Positions 1 through 6,891 of a stretch of 10,639 bases of DNA are shown one piece after another. Source of the DNA: Actinomycetes bacterium (GTDB taxonomy: Bacteria; Actinomycetota; Actinomycetes; Actinomycetales; Dermatophilaceae). How positions within the stretch are numbered: the first letter of the stretch is position 1; the number at the start of each line of letters is the position of its first letter. The notes below the pieces were generated by a model. The model saw only the letters and a program-made list of their open reading frames with translations. It had not been told where the DNA came from and searched no databases. A program made the position numbers and the translations under genes. The stretch covers positions 1 to 10,639 of the forward strand of contig JAEWFB010000439.1 in NCBI GenBank assembly GCA_023389095.1, given 5' to 3'.

Positions 1-333
1 CGTCAGGCCCGAGTCGATGATGTTCTCGACGATGAGCACGTGCCGGCCGCTGATGTCGGTGTCGAGGTCCTTGAGGATCCGCACGACGCCCGAGGACTTC
101 GTGCCCGAGCCGTACGACGAGACCGCCATCCAGTCCATCGGCGCGGTGCCGGGCAGGGCACGCATGAGGTCGGCCATGACGACGACCGCCCCCTTGAGGA
201 CACCGACGAGCAGGAACTCCTTGCCCTCGTAGTCCTTCCAGATCTCCTCTGCGAGCTCGGCGAGACGGGCCTGGATCTGCTCCTCGGTGAGCAGGACCTG
301 GGCCAGGTCGTCGCCCATGTGCTCGTGGTCCAC
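1..333 (-). CDS. hpt: Hypoxanthine phosphoribosyltransferase, N-terminal 111 residues (cut by window edge)
   Basis: Cytoplasmic purine salvage enzyme that joins hypoxanthine or guanine to PRPP to give IMP or GMP. The visible part carries the hallmarks of the family: LTEEQIQARLAELAEEI near the N-terminus, VGVLKGAVVVMADLMRAL (PRPP/pyrophosphate-binding strand and loop), the flexible-loop SSYGSGTKSSG, and VLIVENIIDSGLT, the type I phosphoribosyltransferase PRPP signature, which ends at base 1. The usual pair of acidic residues in that signature (E-D) reads E-N here. I chose the GTG start at 333 because AAGGAG (339-344) lies five bases upstream; an ATG at 318 is the alternative. It follows tilS in the leftward block, as in M. 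tuberculosis, where tilS and hpt are adjacent. The C-terminal third lies outside the window. Confidence 0.93.
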   Translation of the reverse strand, partial: MDHEHMGDDLAQVLLTEEQIQARLAELAEEIWKDYEGKEFLLVGVLKGAVVVMADLMRALPGTAPMDWMAVSSYGSGTKSSGVVRILKDLDTDISGRHVLIVENIIDSGLT

Positions 334-473
334 GGGGGCTCCTTCGCGGGTGGTGCGGTGGGACGCGCACGGACGTGCGGACCCATTCAACAGCAGCGGG
401 GTGGTTGCGTCGCCCCCACCCCGTGACGGCACGGCCGGCCCGTGCAGACGAGCGAGCCGGGCAGCCTGCCGGC
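334..473. other. 140-base gap between tilS and hpt with small inverted repeats
   Basis: This gap separates the tilS stop from the hpt start. It contains CGCAC-GGAC-GTGCG (366-379) in the leader of hpt and GCACGG-CCGGC-CCGTGC (429-445). I see no convincing -35/-10 pair for hpt; TTGAAT on the minus strand is the nearest -10-like sequence. hpt may be read through from tilS or have its own promoter here. There is no open frame with coding character. Confidence 0.4.
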
Positions 474-475
474 TC
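454..475 (-). terminator. Hairpin at the 3' end of tilS
   Basis: GAGCCGG (454-460) and CCGGCTC (469-475) are perfect inverted copies. The structure overlaps the tilS stop codon (474-476). There is no T-tract, which is common for actinobacterial terminators. A second hairpin (429-445) follows downstream. It could slow or end tilS transcription, but readthrough into hpt is equally possible. Confidence 0.35.
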
Positions 476-1481
476 AGCCGGCGGGGTCGAGGACCGTGAA
501 GCGGATCGCACCGCGTTCGCGTGCCACGGCGATGCCGCCCGGCACGTGGAGCGGGCCCTGGCCGTGCCACGACGTGAGCAGCGCGTCGAGGGACTCGACG
601 TGGGCGGCGCTGACGTCGGCGAGCGGCGCACCGGCCTCGGCGGCGAGCAGCCGCCAGACGCGCGTGCGCAGGGCCCGCGGCAGGGCCGAGAGCGCCTCGA
701 GGTCGACGCCGCCCCCCGGCGCCTCGGGCAGTCCCGCCCGCGCCTGGCGGGCGAGCGTCTCGAGGTAGTCGGCGTCCTCGCGCAGCAGGTCGGCGCTGCG
801 CGCCAGGGCCGCGCCGAAGCCGGGGCCGAGGTCGGCCTCGAGGGTGGCGAGCAGCCGCCGCGCGCGGACGCGTCGGAAGGTGTCGTCGGCGTTCTGGGGG
901 TCGTCCCACGGCTCGATGCCGTACGCGGCGCACGCGGCGAGCGTCGTGGCCCGCGGCAGCGACAGCAGCGGGCGCACGAAGCGTCCGCGGCGGGACGGCA
1001 TGCCGCTGAGCGAGCGGGCCCCCGAGCCGCGGGACAGGCCCAGGAGCACCTGCTCGGCCTGGTCGTCGCGGGTGTGGCCGATGAGCACGACGTCGGCGCC
1101 GACGCGTCCGGCGACCTGCTCGAACGCGGCGTAGCGGGCGGTGCGGGCGTCGGCCTCGAGGCCCGACCCGGAGGTGCGCACGTCGACCCGGACGACCTCG
1201 ACGGGGTCCAGGCCCATGCCGCGGCACAGGTCGGCGGCCCCGTCGGCGACGCCGTCGGAGCCGTCCTGCAGGCCGTGGTCGACGACGACCGCACCGGCCC
1301 GCATCCCGGCCCGGGGCGCCTCGAACGCGAGGGCACCCGCGAGCGCCACCGAGTCGGGCCCGCCCGAGCACGCGACGAGGACGAGGGCGCCGGGCGGCAG
1401 GTCGAGCAGGTGTTCGCGCACGGCGAGGCGGGTGGCGGCGACGGCGGGGTCGGGACCGGGCATGTCGGTGGCGGCTCCCAT
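474..1481 (-). CDS. tilS: tRNA(Ile)-lysidine synthetase
   Basis: Essential tRNA-modifying enzyme that uses ATP to attach lysine to C34 of the CAU-anticodon tRNA-Ile, so that it reads AUA instead of AUG. The 335-residue protein has the N-type ATP pyrophosphatase loop SGGPDS at residues 39-44, VVDHGLQDGS at 67-76, the GHTRDDQAEQVLLGLSRGSG block at 135-154 and the DDPQNADDTFRRVRARRLL block at 193-211, all typical of TilS. The C-terminal part (about 225-335) fits the short actinobacterial form. The ATG at 1481 is three bases from the stop of the metalloprotease gene upstream, with GAGG just before it, so the two are translationally close and surely one operon. A second in-frame ATG at 1463 is possible. 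Same neighbours as in mycobacteria. Confidence 0.95.
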   Translation of the reverse strand: MGAATDMPGPDPAVAATRLAVREHLLDLPPGALVLVACSGGPDSVALAGALAFEAPRAGMRAGAVVVDHGLQDGSDGVADGAADLCRGMGLDPVEVVRVDVRTSGSGLEADARTARYAAFEQVAGRVGADVVLIGHTRDDQAEQVLLGLSRGSGARSLSGMPSRRGRFVRPLLSLPRATTLAACAAYGIEPWDDPQNADDTFRRVRARRLLATLEADLGPGFGAALARSADLLREDADYLETLARQARAGLPEAPGGGVDLEALSALPRALRTRVWRLLAAEAGAPLADVSAAHVESLDALLTSWHGQGPLHVPGGIAVARERGAIRFTVLDPAG

Positions 1482-1484
1482 GCC

Positions 1485-2615
1485 TCAGCCGTGAACCCGT
1501 CGCACCCAGGCGGCCGGTTCGACGATCTCGGCTGCACGGGGCAGCGTGTCGGGCGAGGACCAGACGGCGTTGAACCCGTCGCGGCCCACCTGGTCGGTGA
1601 CGGCGCGCACGAAGACGGCGCCGTCGCGGTACTGGCGCATCTTCGCCTCGAGGCCGAGCAGCCGGCGCAGGATGCGGTCGACGCCGACCGACCCCTGGCG
1701 GCGCTCGTCGAACTTGCGGCGGATCTCGCCGACGCTCGGGATCACCTGCGGCCCCACGTCGTCCATGACGACGTCGGCGTGGCCCTCGAGCAGCGACATG
1801 ACCGCCGTCAGCTCGGCGATCCGGGCGCGCTGCTCGGGCGTGGCGAGGATCTGCGCGACGCCCTCGCCGGAGCTGAGCACGTCGGGGAGGTTCTTCGTCA
1901 GCTGCTCGAGGCGGCGGCTGAGGTCCTCGGGCGTGGGCGCGAGGTCGACGGCCAGGCCCTGCGACTCGCTCACGAGGTGCTCGCGCAGCCACGGGACCGC
2001 GGTGAACTGCACCCGGTGGGTCTCCTCGTGCATGGCGACCCACCGGCGGAAGTCGGAGGGGTCGACGCCGAGCCGCCGTTCCGTGGCGACGATGTTGGGG
2101 GCGACGAGGAGCAGGCGCGGCGTGCCGCCGGGCGCGAGGTCGTACTGGCCGAGCACCTTGGTGGCGAGGAAGGCGAGCAGCCCGCCCATCTCGGCACCGG
2201 TCACCTTGCCGCCGATCGCGGCGGCGGCCGCCCCGGGCGACTTCTTGGTGGCGACGAGCTTGTCCACGACGGGCTCGATCATCGCCCGGAAGGAGTCGAC
2301 GTTGGCCGCGATCCAGCCGACGCGGTCGACGACGAGGGGCGGGGGCGCGTCGCGCGGGGCCTCGAGCCCGCTCGTGGTCGCGACGGGCTCGACGGCGGAT
2401 GCCGCAGCGGCCCGCAGGTCGGCGACGATGCTCGCCGCCTCGGCGGGAGTCACCTGAGGCCCGGCGGCGACGACCGCCCGGCCCGTGCGCTTGGCGAACT
2501 CGTAGTCGACGTACCGGGTGGCGGACGCCTCGGCCCCACCGCCGCTCGCACCGGCGCCGCTCGGACCCCCGTTCCTCGCTCCGCCTGTGGCGCTGTTGAC
2601 GGTCGTGTCGGTCAT
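1485..2615 (-). CDS. DUF2342-family zinc-dependent metalloprotease
   Basis: The protein is 376 residues and soluble, with no signal peptide or membrane helix seen. The zincin motif HEETH lies at residues 196-200 within RRWVAMHEETHRVQF, and MSLLEGHADVVMDD (273-286) holds a downstream acidic/histidine pair (E277, H279) that could complete the metal site. This pattern and the total length match the actinobacterial DUF2342 family (M. tuberculosis Rv3626c at the same locus). Some members of that family have been linked to F420-making genomes by phylogenetic profiling. The substrate is unknown. The first 30 residues are Gly/Ser/Ala-rich and disordered. I chose the ATG at 2615 because GGAAGGG (2621-2627) precedes it by five bases; the frame stays open to 2732, but that stretch is unlike the family. 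Spacing to tilS is three bases. Confidence 0.9.
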   Translation of the reverse strand: MTDTTVNSATGGARNGGPSGAGASGGGAEASATRYVDYEFAKRTGRAVVAAGPQVTPAEAASIVADLRAAAASAVEPVATTSGLEAPRDAPPPLVVDRVGWIAANVDSFRAMIEPVVDKLVATKKSPGAAAAAIGGKVTGAEMGGLLAFLATKVLGQYDLAPGGTPRLLLVAPNIVATERRLGVDPSDFRRWVAMHEETHRVQFTAVPWLREHLVSESQGLAVDLAPTPEDLSRRLEQLTKNLPDVLSSGEGVAQILATPEQRARIAELTAVMSLLEGHADVVMDDVGPQVIPSVGEIRRKFDERRQGSVGVDRILRRLLGLEAKMRQYRDGAVFVRAVTDQVGRDGFNAVWSSPDTLPRAAEIVEPAAWVRRVHG

Positions 2616-2720
2616 CGCGGCCCTTCCGGTTCGTGACGAGTCTCGTGACGTCTCGGTCGCCGGCCCAGTCGGGCCGCGCGGGTGCGGTCGTCGGCGATCG
2701 AAGCAGCCGATGACACGCCC

Positions 2721-2739
2721 CGGGCGGCCCACCGGCCCG
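2721..2739 (-). terminator. Hairpin directly after dacB
   Basis: CGGGC-GG (2721-2727) pairs with CC-GCCCG (2732-2739, one bulged G) across a four-base loop, starting right after the dacB stop codon at 2740. It has no T-tract. It may be a weak terminator or an attenuator ahead of the metalloprotease gene. The rest of the 124-base gap holds a small palindrome ACGAG-T-CTCGT (2636-2646) and no clear promoter. Confidence 0.3.
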
Positions 2740-4314
2740 TCAGCGACAGCCGCACGCGGCGACGGTCGCTACGAAACGGTCCAACGCCGCCCGGGCGTCG
2801 TTGGTTCCCGCCCCGGCGACCATACCGACGAAGACGAGCAGCCGGCCGTCGTCGTCGACGACCGACCCGGCGAGCGCGTTTGCGCCGGTCAGCGTGCCCG
2901 TCTTGGCGCGGGCGCGGCCGGCGGCGTCGTGGTTCGCGCCGGTGAACCGGCCCTCGAGCGTCCCGGTGAGCCCGCTGATCGGCATCCCGTCGAGGGCGCG
3001 CCGCAGCACCGGGTGATGGCCGTCGTAGCCGAGGACGAGCACGTCGGCGAGCAGGTCGGCCCGCACCCGGTTCTCCCGGGAGAGCCCCGACGCGTCGGAC
3101 AGGGTGACGCCCGTGGTGTCGAGCCCGAGCGCCCCCACCTGCTGCACGACCCAGGCCCCCACCTCGGGGAACGACGTTCCGGCGCCGGCCCGGAAGGCCG
3201 CCTGGCGCGCGAGGATCTCGGTCAGCGCGTTGTCGCTGTCGGTCAGCGCGAGGGCGAGCTGGTCGCGCACCGGCGCGGACTCGATGTGGCCGAGGACGGT
3301 GCCGGGCGCGTAGCCGCCCTCGCTCGCCCCGGTCGTGCCGGCGTCGGAGGGCGAGGGCGTGCCGGTCGAGCCGGTCGAGCCGGTCGGCGCCGTGGCGTCG
3401 AGGGAGGGCGACGGCGTCGGGGCGGGGACGACCAGGGTGTTGTCGCTGGTCGCGCGGCGGGCGAGCGAGCCCGGACGCGTCTCGACCGCGACGTCGACCC
3501 CGCGGCCGCGGAGCAGCTGGGCGAGCCGGTCACGGACCGAGGTCACGGGGTCGGCCAGCGCCGGGTGGCCCGGGGTGGCGCGCTGGGTGCTGAGGCCGAG
3601 CATCGACACCGGCCCGGTGATCGCGAGGCGGCGGTAGTCGGGGCCCCACGTCGTGGCCAGGAGGGGCCCGTCGGCGTACGACTCGTCGACGGACAGGCGG
3701 ACCGAGGCGAGGCCACGCGCCTTGAGGGTCGTGGCCACCTGGTCGGCGAGGTCGCTCAGGCCGGCCCGTCCGGCGACGGCCGTGGGGTCGCCCTTGCCCG
3801 GGCTGATGAGGGAGTCTCCCCCGGCCACGAGGACGATCTCGTCGGCCGCGGCGCCGGCGCGCACGACCGTCGAGAGGGTCTCGTCGGCGTGGAACACCTG
3901 GCCGATGGCGGCGGCGGACAGCAGCTTGGTCGTCGAGGCCGGGATGCGCAGGTTGGCCCCGTCCTGGTCGAGCAGCACCTGGCCGCTCTGGCCGTCGCGC
4001 ACGACGAGCGCGGAGTCACGCAGCGCCGGGAGCCCGCGCACGCCCGCCAGGGCGGCCACGACGCCCGACGCCGAGGGTGCGGCGCTCTCGCCGGCGAGTG
4101 AGGGCAGCGGAGGCGGTACCGACGTCGACGGGGTGGGCTGCGCCACGAGGGGCAGGGTCCGGGTGCCCGGGGTCTCGGTCGGCGGGGGCGGCGGCAGCGG
4201 TGCCATGGTGAGCACCCCGGGTGCGGCTCCGGCGACGTCGAGCACCGCGTAGCCGAGCAGGATGACGACGGCCGAGCAGATCGCGGCCATCGTGTACGTC
4301 ATCCCCCGGATCAC
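2740..4314 (-). CDS. dacB: D-alanyl-D-alanine carboxypeptidase/endopeptidase (PBP4 type, peptidase family S13)
   Basis: Low-molecular-weight penicillin-binding protein that trims or cleaves peptidoglycan peptides outside the membrane. The 524-residue protein has all three penicillin-binding motifs: SxxK as STTK (127-130, the nucleophile is S127), SDN (360-362) and KTG (471-473). The family domain between the first two motifs is large, as expected for S13. An N-terminal hydrophobic segment (about 7-30) acts as signal or anchor, and is followed by a Pro/Thr-rich linker (about 39-82). A second low-complexity Pro/Ser/Thr/Gly segment (about 298-334) interrupts the domain. The start is GTG at 4314, with AGAAGGG (4323-4329) eight bases upstream; the ATG at 4302 has no space for a ribosome site. 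Divergent from ppa, as in M. tuberculosis (Rv3627c). Confidence 0.93.
   Translation of the reverse strand: MIRGMTYTMAAICSAVVILLGYAVLDVAGAAPGVLTMAPLPPPPPTETPGTRTLPLVAQPTPSTSVPPPLPSLAGESAAPSASGVVAALAGVRGLPALRDSALVVRDGQSGQVLLDQDGANLRIPASTTKLLSAAAIGQVFHADETLSTVVRAGAAADEIVLVAGGDSLISPGKGDPTAVAGRAGLSDLADQVATTLKARGLASVRLSVDESYADGPLLATTWGPDYRRLAITGPVSMLGLSTQRATPGHPALADPVTSVRDRLAQLLRGRGVDVAVETRPGSLARRATSDNTLVVPAPTPSPSLDATAPTGSTGSTGTPSPSDAGTTGASEGGYAPGTVLGHIESAPVRDQLALALTDSDNALTEILARQAAFRAGAGTSFPEVGAWVVQQVGALGLDTTGVTLSDASGLSRENRVRADLLADVLVLGYDGHHPVLRRALDGMPISGLTGTLEGRFTGANHDAAGRARAKTGTLTGANALAGSVVDDDGRLLVFVGMVAGAGTNDARAALDRFVATVAACGCR
3361..3387 (-). repeat. 9-base tandem repeat (three copies) inside dacB
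   Basis: Three tandem copies of GCCGGTCGA (the last ends in G) encode the Thr-Gly-Ser run at about residues 310-319 of the dacB product, in its low-complexity insert. In-frame units of nine bases can expand or contract without breaking the gene. Confidence 0.85.
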
Positions 4315-4486
4315 GGGCTCATCCCTTCTTGCCGGCCGTCTCGAGCGCGGCCGGTTTCGCGCAACGGTGGTCGTTGCTGCCAGACTGTCGCGGAAGATTC
4401 TGTCAGCCGCCGGCCCTGAGCCGGCATCGCGGCCCGGCGCCACCCGGAGCGAGCCCGGCCGCCCACCATCGTGTGAAGGGGAAGAC
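4315..4486. promoter_or_regulatory. Divergent dacB/ppa intergenic region
   Basis: The 172 bases between the two divergent starts must hold both promoters. Visible structures are CCGGCCG-N9-CGGCCGG (4332-4354) in the dacB leader, next to its ribosome site, and GCCGGC-N5-GCCGGC (4409-4425). The only less GC-rich patch is 4366-4405. TTGCTG (4374-4379) followed by GATTCT could be a weak ppa promoter, but neither box is good, so I assign none. Confidence 0.45.
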
Positions 4487-5005
4487 GTGGAGTTCGACGT
4501 CACCATCGAGATCCCGCGCGGACAGCGCAACAAGTACGAGGTCGACCACGAGACCGGCCGCATCCGCCTCGACCGCTACCTCTTCACGCCCATGGTCTAC
4601 CCGGCCGACTACGGCTACATCGAGGACTCCCTCGGTGAGGACGGCGACCCGCTCGACGCGCTCGTGCTGCTGCCCGAGCCGCTCTTCCCGGGTGTCGTCG
4701 TCGAGTCGCGCCCCATCGGCGTCTTCCACATGACCGACGAGGCCGGCGGTGACGACAAGGTGCTCTGCGTGCCGGTCGACCCGCGCAACGCCCACATCCA
4801 GGACATCTCCGACATCAACGAGTTCACGCTCAAGGAGATCCAGCACTTCTTCGAGCGCTACAAGGACCTCGAGCCGGGCAAGCACGTCGAGGCCTCCGAC
4901 TGGGGCGGCCGCGAGGACGCCGAGAAGCTCATCACCGAGGCGATCGAGCGCGCCAAGGAGCAGGGCGTCTCGACGGCCCGCTGGGCGATGCCGCAGGGCC
5001 ACTGA
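4487..5005 (+). CDS. ppa: Inorganic pyrophosphatase (family I)
   Basis: Soluble enzyme that hydrolyses pyrophosphate to two phosphates and so drives nucleic acid, protein and activated-sugar synthesis. The 172-residue length fits actinobacterial family I enzymes. The signature DGDPLDAL (52-59) supplies the metal-binding aspartates D52, D54 and D57. EIPRGQRNKYEVDHETG (8-24), LDRYLFTPMVYPADYGYI (28-45) and GGDDKVLCVP (87-96) carry the other active-site residues. Compared with the M. tuberculosis enzyme as I recall it, H21 is kept but the histidine at position 86 is alanine (TDEAGG). GTG at 4487 is chosen because GAAGGGG (4475-4481) lies five bases before it and the protein then begins VEFDVTIEIP, as in relatives. 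Confidence 0.97.
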   Translation: MEFDVTIEIPRGQRNKYEVDHETGRIRLDRYLFTPMVYPADYGYIEDSLGEDGDPLDALVLLPEPLFPGVVVESRPIGVFHMTDEAGGDDKVLCVPVDPRNAHIQDISDINEFTLKEIQHFFERYKDLEPGKHVEASDWGGREDAEKLITEAIERAKEQGVSTARWAMPQGH

Positions 5006-5021
5006 CCCGCCGCCCTCCCCA

Positions 5022-5074
5022 CCGTCGAGGGGCCACGTTCGGCGGGCACCCACCCGTCGAACGGCCACGAACGG
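5022..5074 (+). repeat. Two copies of an intergenic motif near CCGTCGAnnGGCCACG
   Basis: CCGTCGAGGGGCCACG begins at 5022 and CCGTCGAACGGCCACG at 5054; they differ in two positions. The same core recurs at 6892, 6924 and, inverted, at 6967 in the other convergent gap of this window. The copies here overlap the ppa terminator hairpin. The repeat is not coding. Confidence 0.7.
5036..5063 (+). terminator. Terminator hairpin downstream of ppa
   Basis: CGTTCGGCGGG (5036-5046) pairs with CCCGTCGAACG (5053-5063), an 11-base stem with one G-U pair and a six-base loop, beginning 30 bases after the ppa stop. There is no T-tract, as is usual in this GC range. Confidence 0.65.
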
Positions 5075-5080
5075 CTGTCC

Positions 5081-5120
5081 CTGACCCTCCGTCACCTCAC
5101 CCGAGGAGGCGGAGGGTCAG
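5081..5120. terminator. Hairpin at the LysR gene end, between convergent genes
   Basis: CTGACCCTCCG (5081-5091) and CGGAGGGTCAG (5110-5120) are perfect 11-base inverted copies. The 18-base loop can form a further CCTC/GAGG stem. It overlaps the stop codon of the LysR gene (5117-5119) and faces ppa from the other side, so it can act on both convergent transcripts. Confidence 0.7.
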
Positions 5121-6103
5121 CCATGCCGGGAGCGTGACGACGCCCGGGCCTGAGCCCGCACGACCTCAGCCAGCGGGGTGCCCGCCCACCGGTCGGTGAG
5201 GTCGTCGCAGACCCGCCGCACGAGCGCGACGAACTCGGGGGCGAGGGGCGTCAGGCGGGTGTCGCGGGCGTGCACGGCCCACAGCTCGCGGTGCAGGCGG
5301 GGGCGTTCGAGCTCGCGGTGCGTCACCCCCTGAACCGGCCGGGCCGCCATCTGGGAGATGACGGCCACCCCCAGACCCGTGGCGACGAGGGCCTGGGCGA
5401 CGTCGTAGCTCTCGGTCTCGAACGAGATGCTCGGCTCGATTCCCGCGCCGGCTGCGGCGGCGTCGAACTGGGCGCGCGCGGCCTCGCCGGCGAGGATCGC
5501 GATCCATCGCTCGTCGCGCAGCTGCGCGAGTCGGACGCGTCGGGTCGGTGGCGTCGCGGCCAGGCGGTGGTCGCTCGGCAGGCAGAGCACGAGGGGGTCG
5601 CGGAACAACGGCGTCGCGACGAGCCAGCCGGGCAGCGGCGGCACGGGGCCGTACGTGCCGACGACGGCGACGTCGATCTCACCGGCCGCCACCTGCTCCC
5701 GCAATGTCGGGCTCGTGCCCTCGACGATCGACAGGTCGCTGTCGGGGAACCGGTGGCGCAGGGCGGTGACGGCGTCGGGCAGCACGCCGAGGGCGGCGGA
5801 CATGAAGGTGCCGACGCGCAGCCGGCGTGAGACGAGCGTCAGCGACCCGGACATCGCCGACCCGGCGAGCTCGCAGACGGCGTCGACCTCCCGGCCGTGG
5901 ACGGCGAGCTGGTGGCCGGCCTCGGTGAGCCGGGCGCCGCGCGAGTCTCGGAGCACGAGCGGCACGCCCCAGTGCCGCTCGGCCCGGGCCACGCGGCCGG
6001 TGACCGCGGCCGGCGTGACACCGAGCTCGGCCGCAGCGCCGGCGAGCGAGCCGTGGGCGTCGATGAGGGCGAACATCCGCAGCTGCTCCGGGTCGATCCG
6101 CAT
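5117..6103 (-). CDS. LysR-family transcriptional regulator
   Basis: The DNA-binding protein is 328 residues. The N-terminal winged helix-turn-helix (about 5-65) reads EQLRMFALIDAHGSLAGAAA, then LGVTPAAVTGRVARAE and a wing with GARLTEAG, as in LysR proteins. The rest is the periplasmic-binding-like effector domain (about 90-295), with the usual GEIDVAVVG and a C-terminal GLGVAVISQMA element. It is divergent from a LysE-type exporter, the arrangement of LysG/LysE in Corynebacterium, so it most likely activates that exporter in response to its substrate, perhaps an amino acid (inference). ATG at 6103 is preceded by a TTG codon. No good ribosome site is seen, but a -10-like TAAGAT ends seven bases upstream, so the mRNA is probably leaderless. 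Confidence 0.9.
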   Translation of the reverse strand: MRIDPEQLRMFALIDAHGSLAGAAAELGVTPAAVTGRVARAERHWGVPLVLRDSRGARLTEAGHQLAVHGREVDAVCELAGSAMSGSLTLVSRRLRVGTFMSAALGVLPDAVTALRHRFPDSDLSIVEGTSPTLREQVAAGEIDVAVVGTYGPVPPLPGWLVATPLFRDPLVLCLPSDHRLAATPPTRRVRLAQLRDERWIAILAGEAARAQFDAAAAGAGIEPSISFETESYDVAQALVATGLGVAVISQMAARPVQGVTHRELERPRLHRELWAVHARDTRLTPLAPEFVALVRRVCDDLTDRWAGTPLAEVVRAQARASSRSRHG

Positions 6104-6109
6104 CAACTG

Positions 6110-6138
6110 ATCTTAATGCCCGTGCTCACTTATGTGAC
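6110..6138 (-). promoter_or_regulatory. Probable leaderless promoter of the LysR gene
   Basis: On the minus strand GTCACA (-35, 6133-6138) and TAAGAT (-10, 6110-6115) are 17 bases apart, each matching four of six consensus bases. The -10 fits the actinobacterial TANNNT pattern. Six bases separate it from the A of the ATG at 6103, which would then be the first base of the transcript. This explains the missing ribosome site. Confidence 0.5.
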
Positions 6139-6148
6139 TTCACTTAAG
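6129..6148. promoter_or_regulatory. 20-base palindromic operator between LysR and LysE-type genes
   Basis: CTTATGTGACTTCACTTAAG has arms CTTAnGTGA and TCACnTAAG around a two-base centre; only one position per arm fails to pair. It is the one AT-richer palindrome in the gap. It contains the T-N11-A spacing favoured by LysR proteins, overlaps the -35 box of the LysR promoter and is centred about 36 bases before the exporter start. A further TCAC (6126-6129) also pairs with the same GTGA, giving overlapping half-sites. Likely use: autorepression and exporter activation. Confidence 0.65.
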
Positions 6149-6174
6149 GCCCGCCGACGCGAAGACTCGACGGC

Positions 6175-6870
6175 GTGACCACCACCGCCGCCCTCGCCGC
6201 CTTCTTCCCCGTCGCCGTGACGCTCGTCCTCGTCCCTGGCGTCAACAACCTCGTCGTGCTGCGCGAGACCGTCGCGCGAGGCGTCGCCGGTGGGCTCGCG
6301 GCCGTGGCCGGCACGAGCGTCGGCATCCTCGCGTGGTCGGGTGCGGTGGCGGCGGGCCTCGGAGCGCTGGCCGCGGGCCACCCGACAGCATTCGCCTGGC
6401 TCCAGACCAATGGGGCGATGCTGCTCGTGGTCGGCGGTCTGCGCGCGCTCGTCCGCCTGCGTCGGATTGCGGATCCTGCTGTCGCGGCGCAGAATTCGCC
6501 GTCATCGCCGAGCCGTTCCGGCCCAGCCACCCACGGCCGAACGGCTGACGCGTCCTCTGGTGGGCGCCTGGCCACCACGAGCTTCCGCGCCGCCGCGGCG
6601 ACGTCACTGGCGAACCCGCGCTGCCCCGTGACGGCGGTGTCGGTGCTGCCGCAGTTCGTCGCGCCCGGCTCTGCAGCCGCCGTGACGGTGCTGGCGCTCG
6701 GGATGCTCTGGACGGCCCTGGCGGGCGCGTGGAACGTCGTGGGCATCGCCCTGGCCCACCGCGGTCGGGGCCTGCTCAGCCGCCCCGCTGCCCGACGCGT
6801 CGTCGAGGGCATCAGTGCGGTGTCGCTCGTCGCGGTCGGGGTGTCGGTCGCGGCGGCCGTCCACACCTGA
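6175..6870 (+). CDS. LysE/RhtB-family amino-acid exporter
   Basis: The membrane protein is 231 residues with about six hydrophobic segments (roughly 4-20, 42-66, 73-95, 138-160, 165-192, 208-229), the size and layout of LysE/RhtB exporters. Family signs are the proline-glycine motif after the first helix, PGVNNLVVLRETVARG (21-36; usually PGPN), and the SLANPRCPVTAVSVLPQFVAPG block (144-165). The loop between helices 3 and 4 (about 97-135) is long, Ser/Ala-rich and uses more A/T-ending codons than the rest. The start is GTG at 6175 without a clear ribosome site; the frame has no earlier good start. The substrate cannot be told; an amino acid or similar metabolite is the family expectation. Divergent LysR gene and shared operator suggest inducible expression. 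Confidence 0.87.
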   Translation: MTTTAALAAFFPVAVTLVLVPGVNNLVVLRETVARGVAGGLAAVAGTSVGILAWSGAVAAGLGALAAGHPTAFAWLQTNGAMLLVVGGLRALVRLRRIADPAVAAQNSPSSPSRSGPATHGRTADASSGGRLATTSFRAAAATSLANPRCPVTAVSVLPQFVAPGSAAAVTVLALGMLWTALAGAWNVVGIALAHRGRGLLSRPAARRVVEGISAVSLVAVGVSVAAAVHT

Positions 6871-6891
6871 GCCCCGACAGCCCGTCACGAC

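Noticed and set aside
375..2636. Very long open frame on the plus strand opposite tilS and the metalloprotease gene
   Set aside because: It is the antisense shadow of high-GC genes; the translation is Gly/Arg/Ala-rich without family motifs, while the minus-strand proteins are clearly recognised.
2616..2732. Extension of the metalloprotease frame upstream of 2615
   Set aside because: The added residues are Arg/Pro-rich, the start would overlap the hairpin after dacB, and the ATG at 2615 has its own ribosome site.
4315..4324. Three-codon frame ATG AGC CCG TGA overlapping the dacB GTG start
   Set aside because: It lies inside the ribosome-site spacer and is too short to judge; chance is the simplest explanation.
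4315..4563. Extension of the dacB frame into the ppa gene
   Set aside because: It would overlap the ppa start and place 83 odd residues before the membrane segment; the GTG at 4314 has a good ribosome site.
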